The translations under genes and the position numbers were made by a program. A stretch of 64,000 nucleotides of DNA, from positions 1-64,000 of the forward strand of contig NZ_JAAKEG010000004.1 of the NCBI RefSeq assembly GCF_011039075.1. The letters run 5' to 3'. The notes below the pieces were generated by a model. That model was not told where the DNA came from, made no database searches, and saw only the letters and a list, made by a program, of their open reading frames with translations. This document shows, in pieces, positions 1-8,824 of the stretch. The stretch's first letter is position 1. Each line of letters begins with the position of its first letter. Source of the DNA: Adlercreutzia sp. ZJ304 (GTDB taxonomy: Bacteria > Actinomycetota > Coriobacteriia > Coriobacteriales > Eggerthellaceae).

Positions 1-92
1 GATCACCCGATCCCATTCCGAACTCGGAAGTTAAGCCCCGCATCGCCGATGGTACTGCGACGTCAGGTCGCGGGAGAGCAGGTCGTTCCGCT
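1..92 (+). rRNA. rrf: 5S ribosomal RNA, 3' part
   Basis: The window opens inside a 5S rRNA gene. The conserved core CCATTCCGAACTCGGAAG is at 12-29, followed by TTAAGCCCCGC and the typical closing segment GGGAGAGCAGGTCG at 73-86. The 5' end lies outside the window, so the gene is partial, and the exact 3' end near 90-92 is approximate. It implies that an rRNA operon lies just upstream. Confidence 0.9.
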
Positions 93-140
93 CACATAGG
101 GTGCTTTATGTTTTCTTGGATAAATCAGAGTATGTATCAG

Positions 141-163
141 CCGCCCATGAGGCGGTTTTGTTT
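141..163 (+). terminator. Terminator after the rRNA operon
   Basis: A short GC-rich hairpin, CCGCC at 141-145 pairing with GGCGG at 151-155, is followed by a T-rich run. It lies about 50 bases past the 5S end and before tatA, as expected for an rRNA operon terminator. Confidence 0.7.
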
Positions 164-204
164 TATATAGACTTTGTGAGTGATAAGAGGGATGCGGTGT
201 GCGA

Positions 205-210
205 TATAAT
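205..210 (+). promoter_or_regulatory. Candidate -10 element upstream of tatA
   Basis: A perfect TATAAT lies about 90 bases before tatA. No good -35 hexamer is visible at 16-18 bases upstream, so this is a weak assignment. A start of transcription near 217 would place the palindrome at 229-248 in the leader. Confidence 0.35.
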
Positions 211-228
211 CGTACTTCAATGCAGGAT

Positions 229-248
229 TACATACGAAAACGTATGTA
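229..248 (+). promoter_or_regulatory. Perfect 8-bp inverted repeat in the tatA leader
   Basis: TACATACG at 229-236 and CGTATGTA at 241-248 are perfect reverse complements around an AAAA loop. It could be a protein operator or an RNA hairpin between the candidate tatA promoter and the tatA ribosome-binding site (GGAGG near 289-293). There is no T-tract, so it is not an intrinsic terminator. Confidence 0.45.
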
Positions 249-298
249 TATGTAGTAAAATATCGGTCGTTTACACTTAATGTTAATCGGAGGATACG

Positions 299-583
299 AT
301 GAGAATTCTTGGCATGGGCGTACCTGAATTGCTGCTTATACTTGTAGTCGTCCTTCTTATTTTTGGCCCAAAGAACCTTCCTAAATTGGGCACTGCGCTT
401 GGCAAGACTGTAAAAGGTCTTCGCGATGGAATGGGCGCAGGTAAGAAAGAAGCATCTGAGGCAACAGATGAAGAAGAAGTAGTTGAGGAAGTGGTTGTAG
501 AGAGCACAGCTTCTGAGGCAAACACTTCTTCTGATGCACCAAAGAAGACTGTTAAGAAAGTTGTTGTTAAAAAGGCAGAATAG
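299..583 (+). CDS. tatA: Twin-arginine translocase subunit TatA
   Basis: TatA is the small membrane protein that oligomerises to form the passage of the Tat pathway for folded proteins. The 94-residue product has the expected plan: a short N-terminus with a Pro-Glu step, one hydrophobic segment at about residues 9-22, the hinge FGPKNLPKLG, then an amphipathic basic helix (GKTVKGLRDGM) and a long charged tail rich in Glu, Val and Lys. The tail is at the long end for the family. The ATG at 299 follows a strong GGAGG. No tatC is next to it, so the rest of the system must be elsewhere; TatE or TatB cannot be fully excluded, but the FGP motif and short N-terminus fit TatA. Confidence 0.9.
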   Translation: MRILGMGVPELLLILVVVLLIFGPKNLPKLGTALGKTVKGLRDGMGAGKKEASEATDEEEVVEEVVVESTASEANTSSDAPKKTVKKVVVKKAE

Positions 584-599
584 CCTTTGACATAGCTTG

Positions 600-623
600 A
601 ATATAAATCTTTCGATTTATATT
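600..623 (+). promoter_or_regulatory. Hairpin 1 between tatA and greA
   Basis: AATATAAATC at 600-609 pairs with GATTTATATT at 614-623 around a four-base TTTC loop, a perfect 10-bp stem. It lies 17 bases after the tatA stop. The stem is AT-rich and not followed by a T-run, so it may protect or process the tatA mRNA rather than terminate it. Confidence 0.5.
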
Positions 624-637
624 GGTAGAGAAGTTGG

Positions 638-670
638 AGCAACACGCTTGTTTGAAACAGGCGTGTTGCT
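638..670 (+). promoter_or_regulatory. Hairpin 2 between tatA and greA
   Basis: AGCAACACGC at 638-647 pairs with GCGTGTTGCT at 661-670, with further pairing possible inside the loop (TGTTT with AAACA). It ends 23 bases before the greA start. There is no T-tract, so it may be a weak terminator, an attenuator or a processing site. Confidence 0.5.
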
Positions 671-693
671 ATGTTAATACAGGGAGAAGAACT

Positions 694-1164
694 ATGGCTG
701 ATTCAAATTACATTCTCACAAAAGAGGGACGCCAAAAACTTGAGGAAGAACTGCATTATCTCGAAACTGAGAAACGAGCTGAGATAGGCGAGAGAATTAA
801 AATTGCTCGTGAATTTGGCGACATATCAGAGAACTCTGAATACGATGATGCGAAAAACGAGCAAGGCATGATGGAAGCTCGTATTGCGGAAATAACACGT
901 ATACTGAGTGAAGCTACGGTTGTCACCACTCCAAAACGTTCTTCAAAAGTGAATGTGGGTTCTACTGTTACTGTAAACATGGCTGGTAACGAGCGCGTTT
1001 TCACTATAGTTGGTGCTGCTGAAAGCGATACTGCTAGCGGTCGTATTTCCAATGAATCGCCTGTGGGACAAGCGCTGCTTGGACATAAGAAAGGCGAAAA
1101 AGTAATAGCTGTAGGTCCTACAGGACGGCAAACCGAAATGGAAATCTTAAAAATTGAACACTAA
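694..1164 (+). CDS. greA: Transcription elongation factor GreA
   Basis: GreA rescues backtracked RNA polymerase by stimulating cleavage of the nascent RNA. The 156-residue protein has an N-terminal antiparallel coiled coil (about residues 10-75) carrying the acidic tip GDISENSEYDDAKNEQG, with Asp43 and Glu46 near the catalytic tip. A C-terminal FKBP-like domain ends in GPTGRQTEMEILKIEH. An upstream in-frame GTG at 622 is possible, but the start at 694 has a good GGGAGAAG site and gives the usual length. The stop lies 16 bases before the chosen lysS start, a greA-lysS pairing. Confidence 0.95.
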   Translation: MADSNYILTKEGRQKLEEELHYLETEKRAEIGERIKIAREFGDISENSEYDDAKNEQGMMEARIAEITRILSEATVVTTPKRSSKVNVGSTVTVNMAGNERVFTIVGAAESDTASGRISNESPVGQALLGHKKGEKVIAVGPTGRQTEMEILKIEH

Positions 1165-1180
1165 TCAAATGGGAGAGCAA

Positions 1181-2677
1181 ATGCAGGAGCCAGACAATAT
1201 AGAGCCAATAGAAGATGACCCTATCCAAGTAAGATTGTCTAAGCGGCAATCGTTAATAGATTCTGGGATAGACCCTTATGGGCACGCATTTAACAGATCG
1301 CATGATATTGCTACCTTAGATGCTATGTATGAGCATCTGGAAAATGGCGAAAGCACGGAAGATGAAGTGTCTATAGCCGGTCGAGTAATGGCTAGGCGCG
1401 TTCAAGGAAAAATTGCTTTTCTTGAAATTATGGATAACAGCGCAACCATTCAGCTTTTCTGCCGAATTAATACACTGGGAGAAGATGCATTTGCTAGTCT
1501 ATGCGATTTAGATGTGGGAGACTGGATCGGCGTACATGGAGTAATGGTTCGTACTCGCCGTGGTCAACTTTCTGTTGCGGTTGATTCTTTCGAACTTTTA
1601 TCGAAAAGCTTGCGTCCTCTTCCAGAGAAATATCACGGGCTAAACGACAAGGAAACTCGTTATCGTCAGCGCTACGTAGACCTTATTGTTAATCCGGAAG
1701 TACGCGATACTTTTCGCAAAAGGTCGGCAATTGTATCAGCAATTCGTCGCTATATGGAAGAACAGGGTTTCATGGAAGTGGAGACTCCGTTTTTGCATGG
1801 CATTATAGGTGGCGCTAACGCAAAGCCTTTTATAACCCATTTCAATGCCCTAGATCGCGATTATTATTTGCGTATTGCTACGGAGCTGCCGCTAAAGCGG
1901 CTTTTAGTTGGAGGCTTTGATAAGGTTTTTGAAATAGGTAGGCAATTCAGAAACGAGGGTATGGACCCACATCATAATCCTGAATTTACCACCATGGAGG
2001 CGTATCAGGCTTTTAGCGACTTAGACGGAATGATGCAGCTTACTGAAGGCTACATAAAGGCAGCGGCGCAGGCAGCATGTGGAACGCTTCAAATAAATTA
2101 TCAAGGAACTGAAATAGACCTTTCGGGCACGTGGAGACGCGCATCTATGATTGAGCTTGCTAGCGAATATGCAGGTGTAGATGTTTCGTTTGAGCGTACC
2201 CGCGAAGAACTTGTCGAAATTTTAGAGGATCGTGGCGGATACGCTGAAAACTCATGGGGCAAGGGAAAGCTTATCGCTGAGATATTCGAAGCTGTAGCGG
2301 AAGATAAGCTAATTCAGCCTATTTTTGTTATTGATCATCCAATAGAAGTATCTCCTCTAGCGAAAAAGCATCCCGATAATCCGGAACTAACGCAGCGTTT
2401 TGAATTGTTCATAATGGGTCATGAATACGCCAATGCCTTTACGGAACTGAACGACCCGGTAGATCAAGCCGATCGTTTCCGGGCGCAAGTAGCCGCTAAA
2501 GATATGGGCGACGATGAGGCTATGGGCTACGATTCCGACTATATTCGCGCACTTGAGTATGGCATGCCACCAGCCGGTGGTGTGGGTATAGGCATAGATC
2601 GTCTGGTTATGCTGCTTACTGATGCTCCTTCAATACGCGATGTGTTGCTCTTCCCGCACATGCGCGAAGAGGCGTAA
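1181..2677 (+). CDS. lysS: Lysyl-tRNA synthetase, class II
   Basis: It charges tRNA-Lys with lysine in the cytoplasm. The N-terminal OB-fold anticodon-binding domain (about 50-150) is followed by the class II catalytic core: motif 1 region EEQGFMEVETPFL, motif 2 FRNEGMDPHHNPEFT near residue 260 and motif 3 GGVGIGIDRLVML near residue 465. Start choice: in-frame ATGs also lie at 1154 and 1169, but 1181 is preceded by GGGAGAG at 1171-1177 and gives 498 residues, the usual size. The reading frame is intact and all class II signature residues seen are conventional. Confidence 0.95.
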   Translation: MQEPDNIEPIEDDPIQVRLSKRQSLIDSGIDPYGHAFNRSHDIATLDAMYEHLENGESTEDEVSIAGRVMARRVQGKIAFLEIMDNSATIQLFCRINTLGEDAFASLCDLDVGDWIGVHGVMVRTRRGQLSVAVDSFELLSKSLRPLPEKYHGLNDKETRYRQRYVDLIVNPEVRDTFRKRSAIVSAIRRYMEEQGFMEVETPFLHGIIGGANAKPFITHFNALDRDYYLRIATELPLKRLLVGGFDKVFEIGRQFRNEGMDPHHNPEFTTMEAYQAFSDLDGMMQLTEGYIKAAAQAACGTLQINYQGTEIDLSGTWRRASMIELASEYAGVDVSFERTREELVEILEDRGGYAENSWGKGKLIAEIFEAVAEDKLIQPIFVIDHPIEVSPLAKKHPDNPELTQRFELFIMGHEYANAFTELNDPVDQADRFRAQVAAKDMGDDEAMGYDSDYIRALEYGMPPAGGVGIGIDRLVMLLTDAPSIRDVLLFPHMREEA

Positions 2678-2775
2678 GTGGCAGACCTAGTAATTTATGA
2701 ATAGACGCTAAATAGTTATTGTTTAGTGTTTTTCAATAGAGAGTTAATGATTTTTAGCAACAAGGGGGAATTGTC

Positions 2776-4008
2776 ATGGGAGAAACAGAGGCTCAAGAAG
2801 CACCAGAGAAGTCTGCAGGTCTTGGGGAAATTGAAGACTTGCTATCAGACGGGATTAAAGCTACTCCTCCTTCGTTCGTGAGAAGCATACTTAAGGCAGC
2901 AGCAGATCCGGAAGTTATTTCATTTGCGGGTGGTCTTCCTAACCCCATTTCATTTCCGCAAAAGGCTTTGCTTGAGTCTATGCAGCGGGTAGTGGCAGAA
3001 CAAGGTGCAGCTGCGTTTCAATATTCTCTAACAGCAGGGCTGCCCGAATTGCGGCGTTGGATTGCTCAGCGTTACAACGAGCGTCATGGGCTAGATTACA
3101 CCGAAGATGATGTGCTTATTACTACGGGTTCTCAGCAAGCATTAGATTTGCTTGGTAAAGTACTTTTGAACAAAGGCGACCATGTGGCGGTTGAAATGCC
3201 AACTTATTTGGCAGCAATTCAGGCGTTTTCTATGCAGCAGCCTCAATTTCATGCTGTTGAACTTACCGAGGACGGTCTAAATATTCCTCAGCTTAAACGT
3301 GCTTTGGATGCGGGCGTGAAGATGATATATCTCATTCCTAACTTCCAGAATCCAACAGGTCTTACCTATTCGATAGAAGGGCGCGAGGCGGTGCGTGCAG
3401 CTCTTGCTGGAAGAAATGTGGTGCTTATAGAAGATGATCCGTATGGCGAACTGCGTTTTGATGGCGCTACTCTGCCATATATTGGTGCTGGACATTTGCC
3501 GCACAGCATTGTGCTTGGGTCTTTTTCTAAGGTGGTTACACCCGGTATGCGTACAGGGTTTATTCTTACTAAAGATGCGCAGCTTTTAAGGAATATTTCT
3601 ATCGCGAAAGAGGCTAGCGATCTTCACACCAATGTGTTTTCTCAGTATGTAATTTGGGATTATCTGATGCATAACGACCTAGATGAGCACTTGGTGAAGA
3701 TTAAAGATCTTTATCGTTCACAGGCTCAGGCTATGGTAGATGCTATGGAAGAATTTTTTCCTGCTAATGTTACCTACACGCGCCCCGATGGTGGAATGTT
3801 TTTATGGGTAACATTGCCCGAAGGCGTAAGTGCTATGAAAATTTTCCCAGAGGTGTTAAAGCAAAAGGTAGCGTTTGTGCCTGGCGATCCATTCTTTGTA
3901 GACGTGCAAGACTCTAACACTATGCGCCTAAATTACACCAACGCTGATTGCGCAACTATTCGTGAGGGTATTTGTCGTTTGGGGAAGATGCTTAAAGAAC
4001 TTAATTAA
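2776..4008 (+). CDS. PLP-dependent aminotransferase, class I/II (2-aminoadipate/MocR-like clade)
   Basis: This fold-type I aminotransferase of 410 residues has the cofactor lysine in GSFSKVVTPGMRTG (about residue 251), NPTG near 190, and the N-terminal FAGGLPNPISFP substrate loop typical of the LysN / 2-aminoadipate aminotransferase clade. That group uses 2-oxoglutarate with aromatic, branched-chain or 2-aminoadipate amino donors, so the substrate cannot be fixed from sequence. There is no GntR-type DNA-binding domain. A strong AGGGGGAA site precedes the ATG. It is separated from lysS by about 100 bases and from the next gene by about 150, so it may be transcribed alone. Confidence 0.85.
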   Translation: MGETEAQEAPEKSAGLGEIEDLLSDGIKATPPSFVRSILKAAADPEVISFAGGLPNPISFPQKALLESMQRVVAEQGAAAFQYSLTAGLPELRRWIAQRYNERHGLDYTEDDVLITTGSQQALDLLGKVLLNKGDHVAVEMPTYLAAIQAFSMQQPQFHAVELTEDGLNIPQLKRALDAGVKMIYLIPNFQNPTGLTYSIEGREAVRAALAGRNVVLIEDDPYGELRFDGATLPYIGAGHLPHSIVLGSFSKVVTPGMRTGFILTKDAQLLRNISIAKEASDLHTNVFSQYVIWDYLMHNDLDEHLVKIKDLYRSQAQAMVDAMEEFFPANVTYTRPDGGMFLWVTLPEGVSAMKIFPEVLKQKVAFVPGDPFFVDVQDSNTMRLNYTNADCATIREGICRLGKMLKELN

Positions 4009-4157
4009 GTTCAACACGCTTAACATATGGATGGATATTTGATGATTTTGACAGCAATTAGTTAGGAAGACCATGTGGTCGGCGTATCCTAATCGTGTGT
4101 TAAAACGCGCATTTGTGTTGCGTTGTGCTAAAAAGATTAATGGGGAGTGAAAGTACC

Positions 4158-6002
4158 TTGGTTCGCAATTCAGATTTTAGTAATGTGGCTATAAAAGTTG
4201 GTCGTGTTGGTACAGCTGCATTACTCTCTGTAGCTCTAGCCGTTCCGCCTATTGCTATTACAAGTTCTCCTGCTTTGGCGGTAAGCGAAAGCTCTGATGC
4301 GGTATCCGCTGCTGAAGCAAGCAAATCTCTTTGTGACAATCAGATTCGCCTTGGTAAAGTAATAGTTGAACTTCGTGCATCTGGAGTTGCTGGCGCTGAA
4401 GCTGTAGAGCGTTATTTGACGGGTAAAGGGTTCACTAAGGCTGATGTTTTAGGAATGGATGTTGCGGCTATTGCTCAGGTAGACGCAAATCTTTCTTCTG
4501 AAATTTCTTGGTTGAAGGGTGTTTTGACAACTCCGGTAGCAGAGGAAGTGCCCGCTCCTGAGAATCCTGCGGAAAATGAAGCCGATAGCAGCACCGATGA
4601 TAATGCCGGTAATGCAGATTCTTCTGATGCCGCAGATGATGCAAGTGTAGAGGAAGAAACCAATAGCGAATCGCAGGATGCCGAATCCGGGGATGCCGAA
4701 TCTACAAATGACGATTCTAGCAAAAACGAATCTTCTTCAAGTGATACTGCTTCAGATAATGAAAGCAGTAGCAATGATGCATCTGAAAAAGAAGAAACTC
4801 CCAGCGTACCTGAGCTAGTAGTGCCGCATCCTGTTTTTGGCGGTTTAGCCTCAGATGCTGAAAGTGATGCGCCAGCTTATCCTCAATGGAGCTACAACGG
4901 TGATGCTACTTATACGCCTCACAATATTGGCGTAAACATGACCACCGAGAAATTTGTTGCAGTTATAGGCGAACAAGCAAGACAAATCGCAGATGAAAGC
5001 GGCTTATATGCGTCTGTGATGATTGCTCAGGCTATTCTTGAGTCAGCTTCTGGCAATTCGGCTTTGGCTACTGCTCCTAATAATAATTTGTTTGGTATAA
5101 AGGGTGCCTATAATGGCAGCAGCGTTAACATGCGCACTGTCGAATATGATGATAGCGGCATGATGTATATAACCGATTCTGATTTTCGCAGTTATCCCAC
5201 TATGCGCGATTCGCTAACTGATTATGCATTGCTTTTGACTAATAGCATGGGCGGATTCTACAGCGGGGCATGGAAATTGAATGCCGAAACATATGTAGAT
5301 GCTTGCGATTTTCTGCAAGGTCGCTACGCTACCGATATTGCATATTCCGCCAAACTGCAAGATCTTATTGTTACATACGATTTAACTCGTTACGATGAGC
5401 CACTAGATTACGTTCTTACTCATACATATGAAGTAGTTGCTAACGACGGTCAGTTTTATTCTTCTGAAGCAAATTTGGAAACAGGTGAGCTTCAGATGGA
5501 GCAACGTGATTTGGTTGATTTAGTAGTTGAGGCAACTTCGCATCTTGGTGAAGATTATGTATGGGGTGGCACAACCCCCGGCTCATTTGATTGCTCTGGC
5601 TTGGTTCAGTATGCTTACCGTCAGGCAATGGGAGTTGAAATTCCGCGTACAACTCATTATCAGTGTATGCAGGGTGACGATGTAGATTTTAACGATTTAC
5701 ATATGGGCGATTTGCTTTTCTTCACCTATGAAGATAACACTGTTGGACATGTTGGTATGTATTTGGCTGAAGGGTGCTTTATCGAAGCGCCGCAGACCGG
5801 AGAAGTTATCAAAATTACTTCTATGTCAGAGAAGATGCCAACATTTGCGAAGCGTATCATAGAAAGTAAACCAGTTGATAAGGAGCTTGCGCAGAAGTCC
5901 ACTTCTGAGCGATGGGAGAAGGCAGTAGCGCTTATACGTACACAGCAAGCAAGCGATGCAGCCGATGCGCTTCCAATATCGATTGGTGGTAAGCGTGATT
6001 AA
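4158..6002 (+). CDS. Secreted glucosaminidase-NlpC/P60 peptidoglycan hydrolase
   Basis: A two-domain cell-wall hydrolase. Residues 1-41 form a signal peptide (hydrophobic core AALLSVALAVPP, cleavage likely after SPALA). A low-complexity linker of Ser, Asp, Glu and Asn spans about 140-235. A mannosyl-glycoprotein endo-beta-N-acetylglucosaminidase-like domain follows at about 265-410 (QAILESASGNS, NNNLFGIKG). The C-terminal NlpC/P60 domain at about 450-565 has the catalytic Cys in FDCSGLVQYAY (about 479) and His in GHVGMYL (about 531). Together they would cut the glycan and the stem peptide, in daughter-cell separation or turnover. The start is a TTG at 4158 behind GGGGAGTG; an ATG at 4140 in the same frame lacks a binding site. 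No anchor motif is seen, so it is probably released. Confidence 0.88.
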   Translation: MVRNSDFSNVAIKVGRVGTAALLSVALAVPPIAITSSPALAVSESSDAVSAAEASKSLCDNQIRLGKVIVELRASGVAGAEAVERYLTGKGFTKADVLGMDVAAIAQVDANLSSEISWLKGVLTTPVAEEVPAPENPAENEADSSTDDNAGNADSSDAADDASVEEETNSESQDAESGDAESTNDDSSKNESSSSDTASDNESSSNDASEKEETPSVPELVVPHPVFGGLASDAESDAPAYPQWSYNGDATYTPHNIGVNMTTEKFVAVIGEQARQIADESGLYASVMIAQAILESASGNSALATAPNNNLFGIKGAYNGSSVNMRTVEYDDSGMMYITDSDFRSYPTMRDSLTDYALLLTNSMGGFYSGAWKLNAETYVDACDFLQGRYATDIAYSAKLQDLIVTYDLTRYDEPLDYVLTHTYEVVANDGQFYSSEANLETGELQMEQRDLVDLVVEATSHLGEDYVWGGTTPGSFDCSGLVQYAYRQAMGVEIPRTTHYQCMQGDDVDFNDLHMGDLLFFTYEDNTVGHVGMYLAEGCFIEAPQTGEVIKITSMSEKMPTFAKRIIESKPVDKELAQKSTSERWEKAVALIRTQQASDAADALPISIGGKRD

Positions 6003-6027
6003 CGCATGTTTGAAATAGTTTTATCTG

Positions 6028-6058
6028 GAGCGGGACCGTTTGGTCCCGCTCTTGTTTG
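6028..6058 (+). terminator. Intrinsic terminator after the NlpC/P60 gene
   Basis: GAGCGGGACC at 6028-6037 pairs perfectly with GGTCCCGCTC at 6042-6051 around a GTTT loop, followed by TTGTTTGTG. A 10-bp GC-rich stem with a T-rich tail is a strong terminator. Confidence 0.9.
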
Positions 6059-6085
6059 TGTAGCATATGGGTATGTTGTGCTTGG

Positions 6086-6115
6086 CTAGCACTCTAGCCC
6101 AACGACTGCTAAAAT
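6086..6115 (+). promoter_or_regulatory. CIRCE (HrcA) operator overlapping the clpC promoter
   Basis: The two arms CTAGCACTC (6086-6094) and GACTGCTAA (6104-6112) match the CIRCE consensus TTAGCACTC-N9-GAGTGCTAA at 8 of 9 positions each, with the exact 9-base spacer. CIRCE is the operator of the heat-shock repressor HrcA. The right arm overlaps an extended -10 sequence, TGCTAAAAT at 6107-6115, so HrcA binding would block the promoter. The site is 50 bases before clpC and after a terminator, so it most likely controls clpC alone. Confidence 0.8.
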
Positions 6116-6161
6116 TGCATTCGAAAAAAAGATTGTGATAGCGTGTTAGAAATGAGGGAAC

Positions 6162-8744
6162 ATGTCATTTGAAAAATTTACAGATAAAGCTCGAAAGGTG
6201 CTGGTGCTGGCTCAGGATGAAGCGCGGGCTCTACATCAGCCATATGTTGGTACAGAGCATATTCTGCTTGGGCTTATAAAAGAAAAAGAGGGTTTGGCGG
6301 CACAGGCTATAGAGCGCATGAATGTATCGTATGACGATGTAGTTCAGGCTATACGTCAGGTTTCTTCAATAGATGAAGATACTGATGTGTCGGGGCATTT
6401 AGCTTTTACTCCTCGCGTAAAACGAGTGTTAGAGAATTCGCTGCGTGAAGCCATGCAGATGGGGCAAAGTTATATATCTACAGAACATTTGCTATTAGGT
6501 ATTGTTCGAGAAGGAGAGGGTACTGCCCTAGATGTGCTTTCGCGTTTAGGAATTAGTGGTGATGACATTCGGTCAACAATGAACGATATAGTTGGTCAGA
6601 CACCGGTAATGGCAGGTCGTAATTCGTTTGATCCTATGGGCGGCAGTCACGATAGCATGTTGAACGAATTTGGAACCGACCTTACTAAAAAAGCGCATGA
6701 TGGTAAGCTTGACCCTGTAATTGGTCGCGCTGCAGAAATAGAGCGCGTAATGCAGATTTTGTCTAGGCGGCAGAAGAACAATCCGCTTATTTTAGGAGAA
6801 CCGGGCGTAGGTAAAACTGCTATTGCAGAAGGGCTAGCTCAACTTATCGCATCGAATCAAGTTCCTGATTTGTTGCGCAATAAACGTCTGATAACACTTG
6901 ATGTATCGGCTCTTGTCGCTGGTAGTAAGTATCGCGGTGAATTTGAAGAGCGCATGAAGAAAGTTATCAAAGAGGTAATGGATGCAGGTGACGTACTGCT
7001 ATTCATCGATGAGATACACACGATAATAGGTGCTGGATCTGCTGAAGGCTCTATAGATGCAGCTGCAATATTGAAACCTCCGCTGTCGCGTGGCGAAATC
7101 CAGATAATTGGTGCTACTACATTAGATGAATACCGCAAACATTTAGAGAAGGACTCTGCATTTGAGCGGCGTTTCCAGCCCCTTACGATAAAAGAGCCAA
7201 ATGAAGAGCAGGCTGTACGTATTTTAGAAGGCTTGCGTGATAGATACGAAGCGCATCATCAGGTGCATTTTACTGAAGAGGCGCTTCAGGCTAGCGTTTC
7301 GCTTGCCAATCGCTACATTCAAGATAGGTATTTGCCCGACAAGGCGATAGATGTCCTAGATGAAGCCGGTGCGCGCATGCGTATACGCAATATGACGCTG
7401 CCGCCAGAATTGCGCGAATTGGATGACCAGATAAGGCGTGTTCGCCAAGATAAAGACAAAGCCATAGGTGAACAGAATTTTGAGCGTGCAGCTTCACTTA
7501 GAGACAAAGAAGCCGAGCTTAAAACCAAGCGCGAAGAAGCCGAGAAACAGTGGGAGGCTGATTCAGCGAAGAGTATCAACCAAGTTACTATGGAAGATGT
7601 CGCTGATGTTATATCGATGTCTACTGGAGTTCCGGTGTCTAGCTTGACAGAGGCCGAAACAGAGAAACTTTTGCGGATGGAAAGCGTCTTACATGAACGC
7701 GTAATTGGACAAGAAGAGGCAGTTACAGCGCTATCGAAGGCTATTAGACGTTCGCGTTCTGGATTGAAAGACCCGAAGCGCCCGGCTGGCTCGTTCATCT
7801 TCTTAGGTCCCTCTGGTGTTGGCAAAACAGAACTTGCAAAATCGCTTGCGGAATTTCTCTTTAATTCCGAAGATGCGCTGTTGTCGTTTGACATGTCGGA
7901 ATACATGGAGAAGCATGCAGTTTCGCGTTTAGTTGGTTCGCCTCCGGGGTATGTCGGCTTTGACGAGGGTGGTCAGCTTACAAAGGCGGTACGTCAGCGT
8001 CCGTATTCTGTGGTGCTGTTCGATGAAATAGAGAAAGCGCATCCGGATGTATTCAATATTTTATTGCAGATACTTGAAGAAGGTAGGTTAACCGATGCAC
8101 AGGGACGCACGGTCGATTTCCGCAATACGGTTATTATTCTTACCTCTAATGTAGGTGCGCGTGAAATTGCACAGTCCACTCCGCTAGGCTTTAGTCCGCA
8201 AGGGCAAGATGGGCTTTCCGATAAAGAAATCAAAAGCCGCGTTATGAGCGAAATGAAAAATATATTCAGACCAGAATTTCTTAACAGGCTTGACGAGATA
8301 ATTGTGTTCAAGAGCTTAACGAAGGAGCAAATTGGGCAGATAGTTGAACTAATGGTGGCAGATCTGCGAGATCGTATGATAGAGCAGAATATGACCATTA
8401 ACTTGACCGATGCGGCTCGTCAATTCATCGCTTCTGAAGGCACCGATACGACATATGGTGCACGTCCATTGCGTCGTGCTATTCAACGTTTGCTGGAAGA
8501 TCCGATATCGGAGCAGATATTGGAGGGTCGTTGGACAAGCGGTTCTGTTGTTGATGTGGATGTGGAAGGCGAAGGCGAGGATACTCACCTAGTGTTTAAT
8601 GAGGGTACAGGAAGTATTCCGGCACCGCGCAAGCGCGACTCGATTGCTCGCGAGGCTGAACTTTTGCTTACCAATTTCGATCTTGGAAATGCTGGCGTTT
8701 CTAAACCGGCACCGGCTGGAGCCATAGGAAGCGGTACTGAGTAA
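6162..8744 (+). CDS. clpC: ATP-dependent Clp protease ATPase ClpC
   Basis: ClpC is a Hsp100 unfoldase that feeds substrates to ClpP. The 860-residue product has the full plan: two N-terminal Clp repeats (about 1-145), AAA+ module 1 with Walker A GEPGVGKT (about 215), a UVR/M-type coiled linker around 420-460 ([17 protein letters not shown]), AAA+ module 2 with Walker A GPSGVGKT (about 550), the GYVG pore loop and a C-terminal D2-small domain. The ATG follows GAGGGAAC. A CIRCE operator and extended -10 lie just upstream, so heat-shock control by HrcA is likely. It is a single-gene unit between two terminators; clpP and clpX are 18 kb away in this window. Confidence 0.96.
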   Translation: MSFEKFTDKARKVLVLAQDEARALHQPYVGTEHILLGLIKEKEGLAAQAIERMNVSYDDVVQAIRQVSSIDEDTDVSGHLAFTPRVKRVLENSLREAMQMGQSYISTEHLLLGIVREGEGTALDVLSRLGISGDDIRSTMNDIVGQTPVMAGRNSFDPMGGSHDSMLNEFGTDLTKKAHDGKLDPVIGRAAEIERVMQILSRRQKNNPLILGEPGVGKTAIAEGLAQLIASNQVPDLLRNKRLITLDVSALVAGSKYRGEFEERMKKVIKEVMDAGDVLLFIDEIHTIIGAGSAEGSIDAAAILKPPLSRGEIQIIGATTLDEYRKHLEKDSAFERRFQPLTIKEPNEEQAVRILEGLRDRYEAHHQVHFTEEALQASVSLANRYIQDRYLPDKAIDVLDEAGARMRIRNMTLPPELRELDDQIRRVRQDKDKAIGEQNFERAASLRDKEAELKTKREEAEKQWEADSAKSINQVTMEDVADVISMSTGVPVSSLTEAETEKLLRMESVLHERVIGQEEAVTALSKAIRRSRSGLKDPKRPAGSFIFLGPSGVGKTELAKSLAEFLFNSEDALLSFDMSEYMEKHAVSRLVGSPPGYVGFDEGGQLTKAVRQRPYSVVLFDEIEKAHPDVFNILLQILEEGRLTDAQGRTVDFRNTVIILTSNVGAREIAQSTPLGFSPQGQDGLSDKEIKSRVMSEMKNIFRPEFLNRLDEIIVFKSLTKEQIGQIVELMVADLRDRMIEQNMTINLTDAARQFIASEGTDTTYGARPLRRAIQRLLEDPISEQILEGRWTSGSVVDVDVEGEGEDTHLVFNEGTGSIPAPRKRDSIAREAELLLTNFDLGNAGVSKPAPAGAIGSGTE

Positions 8745-8769
8745 ATATTACAGATTACTTATAGATACG

Positions 8770-8804
8770 AAGAAAGCCTAGAGTTTGCTTCTCTAGGCTT
8801 TCTT
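8770..8804. terminator. Bidirectional terminator between clpC and cysS
   Basis: AAGAAAGCCTAGAG at 8770-8783 is the exact reverse complement of CTCTAGGCTTTCTT at 8791-8804, with a 7-base loop. A-run and T-run flank both sides, so it can end transcription from clpC on the plus strand and from cysS on the minus strand. Confidence 0.9.
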
Positions 8805-8824
8805 ATAGCTAAATGAAGATTAAA

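Noticed and set aside
4069-4080. Small inverted repeat GACCATGTGGTC before the NlpC/P60 gene
   Set aside because: Only 5-bp arms; expected by chance at this density, and no promoter is seen beside it.
7319-7906. 195-codon minus-strand frame inside clpC
   Set aside because: Antisense of the conserved ClpC linker and second ATPase module, with no binding site.
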